From positions 2,790,001-2,854,000 of the forward strand of contig OY970183.1 of NCBI GenBank assembly GCA_963708155.1: 64,000 bases of DNA, given 5' to 3'. Under the pieces are notes generated by a model. The model was given only the letters and a program-made list of their open reading frames with translations. It made no database searches and was not told the DNA's origin. Position 1 is the first letter of the stretch. Each line of letters starts with the position of its first letter. Below, one piece after another: positions 63,186-64,000 of this stretch. This DNA comes from Methylovirgula sp963708155 (GTDB taxonomy: Bacteria; Pseudomonadota; Alphaproteobacteria; Rhizobiales; Beijerinckiaceae). A program made the translations under genes and the position numbers.

Positions 63186-64000
63186 TTGCCGCGCTACGGC
63201 CTCACCGCGCTTATCGTCGCTTGCGCCCTGTTCATGGAAAGCCTTGACGGCACGGTGATTTCGACCTCCTTGCCGGCGATCGCGGCGGATCTGCATCGGG
63301 ACCCGATCTCGCTCAAGCTGGCGCTGACCTCCTACCTGCTCTCGCTTGCGATTTTCATTCCCGCCAGCGGTTGGGCGGCGGACAGATTCGGCGCGCGGAC
63401 GATCTTCCGTTCGGCCATCGTCGTCTTCACGCTGGGTTCGATCCTGTGCGGCTTCTCCAGCACATTATGGGAGTTCGTCGGGGCGCGGATCATCCAGGGC
63501 ATTGGCGGGGCGATGATGGTGCCGGTCGGCCGGCTTGTCCTGCTGCGCACCGTGCCGAAGGCCGAGGTCATCAACGCGCTCTCCTATCTGACCATTCCAG
63601 CCCTGCTCGGCCCGCTCTTTGGCCCGCTCGTCGGCGGCTTCATCACCACCTATTTCCATTGGCGCTGGATCTTCTTCGTCAACGTCCCGATCGGAATTCT
63701 CGGTGTGGCTCTTGTCAGCCGCTTCATCCAGAATGTGCACGGCGAGGCGTGGCCGCTCGATGTCCGCGGCTTTCTGCTGTCCGGTGGCGGCCTCGGCCTG
63801 CTCATCTTCGGCATGACGCTCGCCGGGCATGGGATCGTCGGCGGCAGGATCGTGGCTGTCCTCGTTGTCTCCGGCGCGGTTCTTCTCGGCCTTTATTATC
63901 TCCACGCGCGCAAAGCGAAATTCCCGATCCTCGATCTGAACCTGCTCAAGGTGCAGACTTTTCGCGCCGCCGTGACCGGCGGGTCGCTGTTCCGCGTCGG
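63186..64000 (+). CDS. DHA2-type MFS multidrug transporter, N-terminal part (runs off window)
   Basis: About 270 residues with at least seven membrane helices: ALIVACALFMESLDGTVIST (the DxTIV-like motif of 14-TM carriers), then GWAADRFGARTIF (motif A) and QGIGGAMMVPVGRLVLL (motif C-like). It belongs to the EmrB/QacA group. In frame the first possible start is TTG at 63186. However, an ATG at 63176 would serve if one T is removed from CTCCTTGCC (MTLLPRYGL), so another one-base error is suspected. No adaptor (emrA-like) gene lies upstream. Confidence 0.85.
   Translation, partial: MPRYGLTALIVACALFMESLDGTVISTSLPAIAADLHRDPISLKLALTSYLLSLAIFIPASGWAADRFGARTIFRSAIVVFTLGSILCGFSSTLWEFVGARIIQGIGGAMMVPVGRLVLLRTVPKAEVINALSYLTIPALLGPLFGPLVGGFITTYFHWRWIFFVNVPIGILGVALVSRFIQNVHGEAWPLDVRGFLLSGGGLGLLIFGMTLAGHGIVGGRIVAVLVVSGAVLLGLYYLHARKAKFPILDLNLLKVQTFRAAVTGGSLFRV

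Overview
The window looks like chromosomal DNA of a GC-rich alphaproteobacterium, most likely Hyphomicrobiales (Rhizobiales). Pointers are the guaB-rsmB-guaA neighbourhood, leuA behind a leucine-rich leader peptide, der behind a membrane-anchored TPR protein, PRC-barrel and IalB-type proteins, and a palindromic intergenic repeat of the kind common in rhizobia. I cannot fix the genus.

Left end (1-13.3 kb): the edge of a thiazole/oxazole-modified peptide (TOMM/RiPP) locus, with a Gly/Cys/His-rich precursor, an attenuating hairpin and the start of a leader-binding/cyclodehydratase-type protein that runs off the window. Next come an IalB-like protein, a cobalamin riboswitch reading into a lone Rieske oxygenase, a TonB-dependent receptor, a secreted Gly/His-rich protein, a PPP-type phosphatase, leuA with an attenuation leader, and tRNA-Lys(CTT) followed by a truncated integrase and small stress-type proteins.

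Middle (13.4-31.8 kb): a PRC-barrel protein, an MFS carrier, and a carbohydrate/export group (GT4 glycosyltransferase, ABC exporter, glycogen-debranching-type enzyme). Then follows a very large repeat-rich autotransporter of about 7.7 kb, an exported alpha/beta hydrolase and a SphA-like outer-membrane protein.

Right half (31.9-64 kb): der and its TPR neighbour, ada, an SDR-TetR-cyanase group, several regulators with short-chain dehydrogenases, oleate hydratase, a GMC oxidoreductase, a lytic transglycosylase and an APC permease. A low-GC CBASS anti-phage island (patatin effector, CD-NTase, and a coupled 56-residue ORF) sits between the permease and guaA. guaA, rsmB and guaB follow, and a DHA2-type MFS gene runs off the right edge.

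Reading frames are broken by single-base differences in at least seven otherwise well-preserved genes: the debranching enzyme, the autotransporter (several sites), a LysR, a MerR, the APC permease, rsmB and the terminal MFS gene. Most are explained by one extra base. Internal repeat copies in the autotransporter support extra bases there, so many of these breaks are probably sequencing or assembly errors rather than true pseudogenes.
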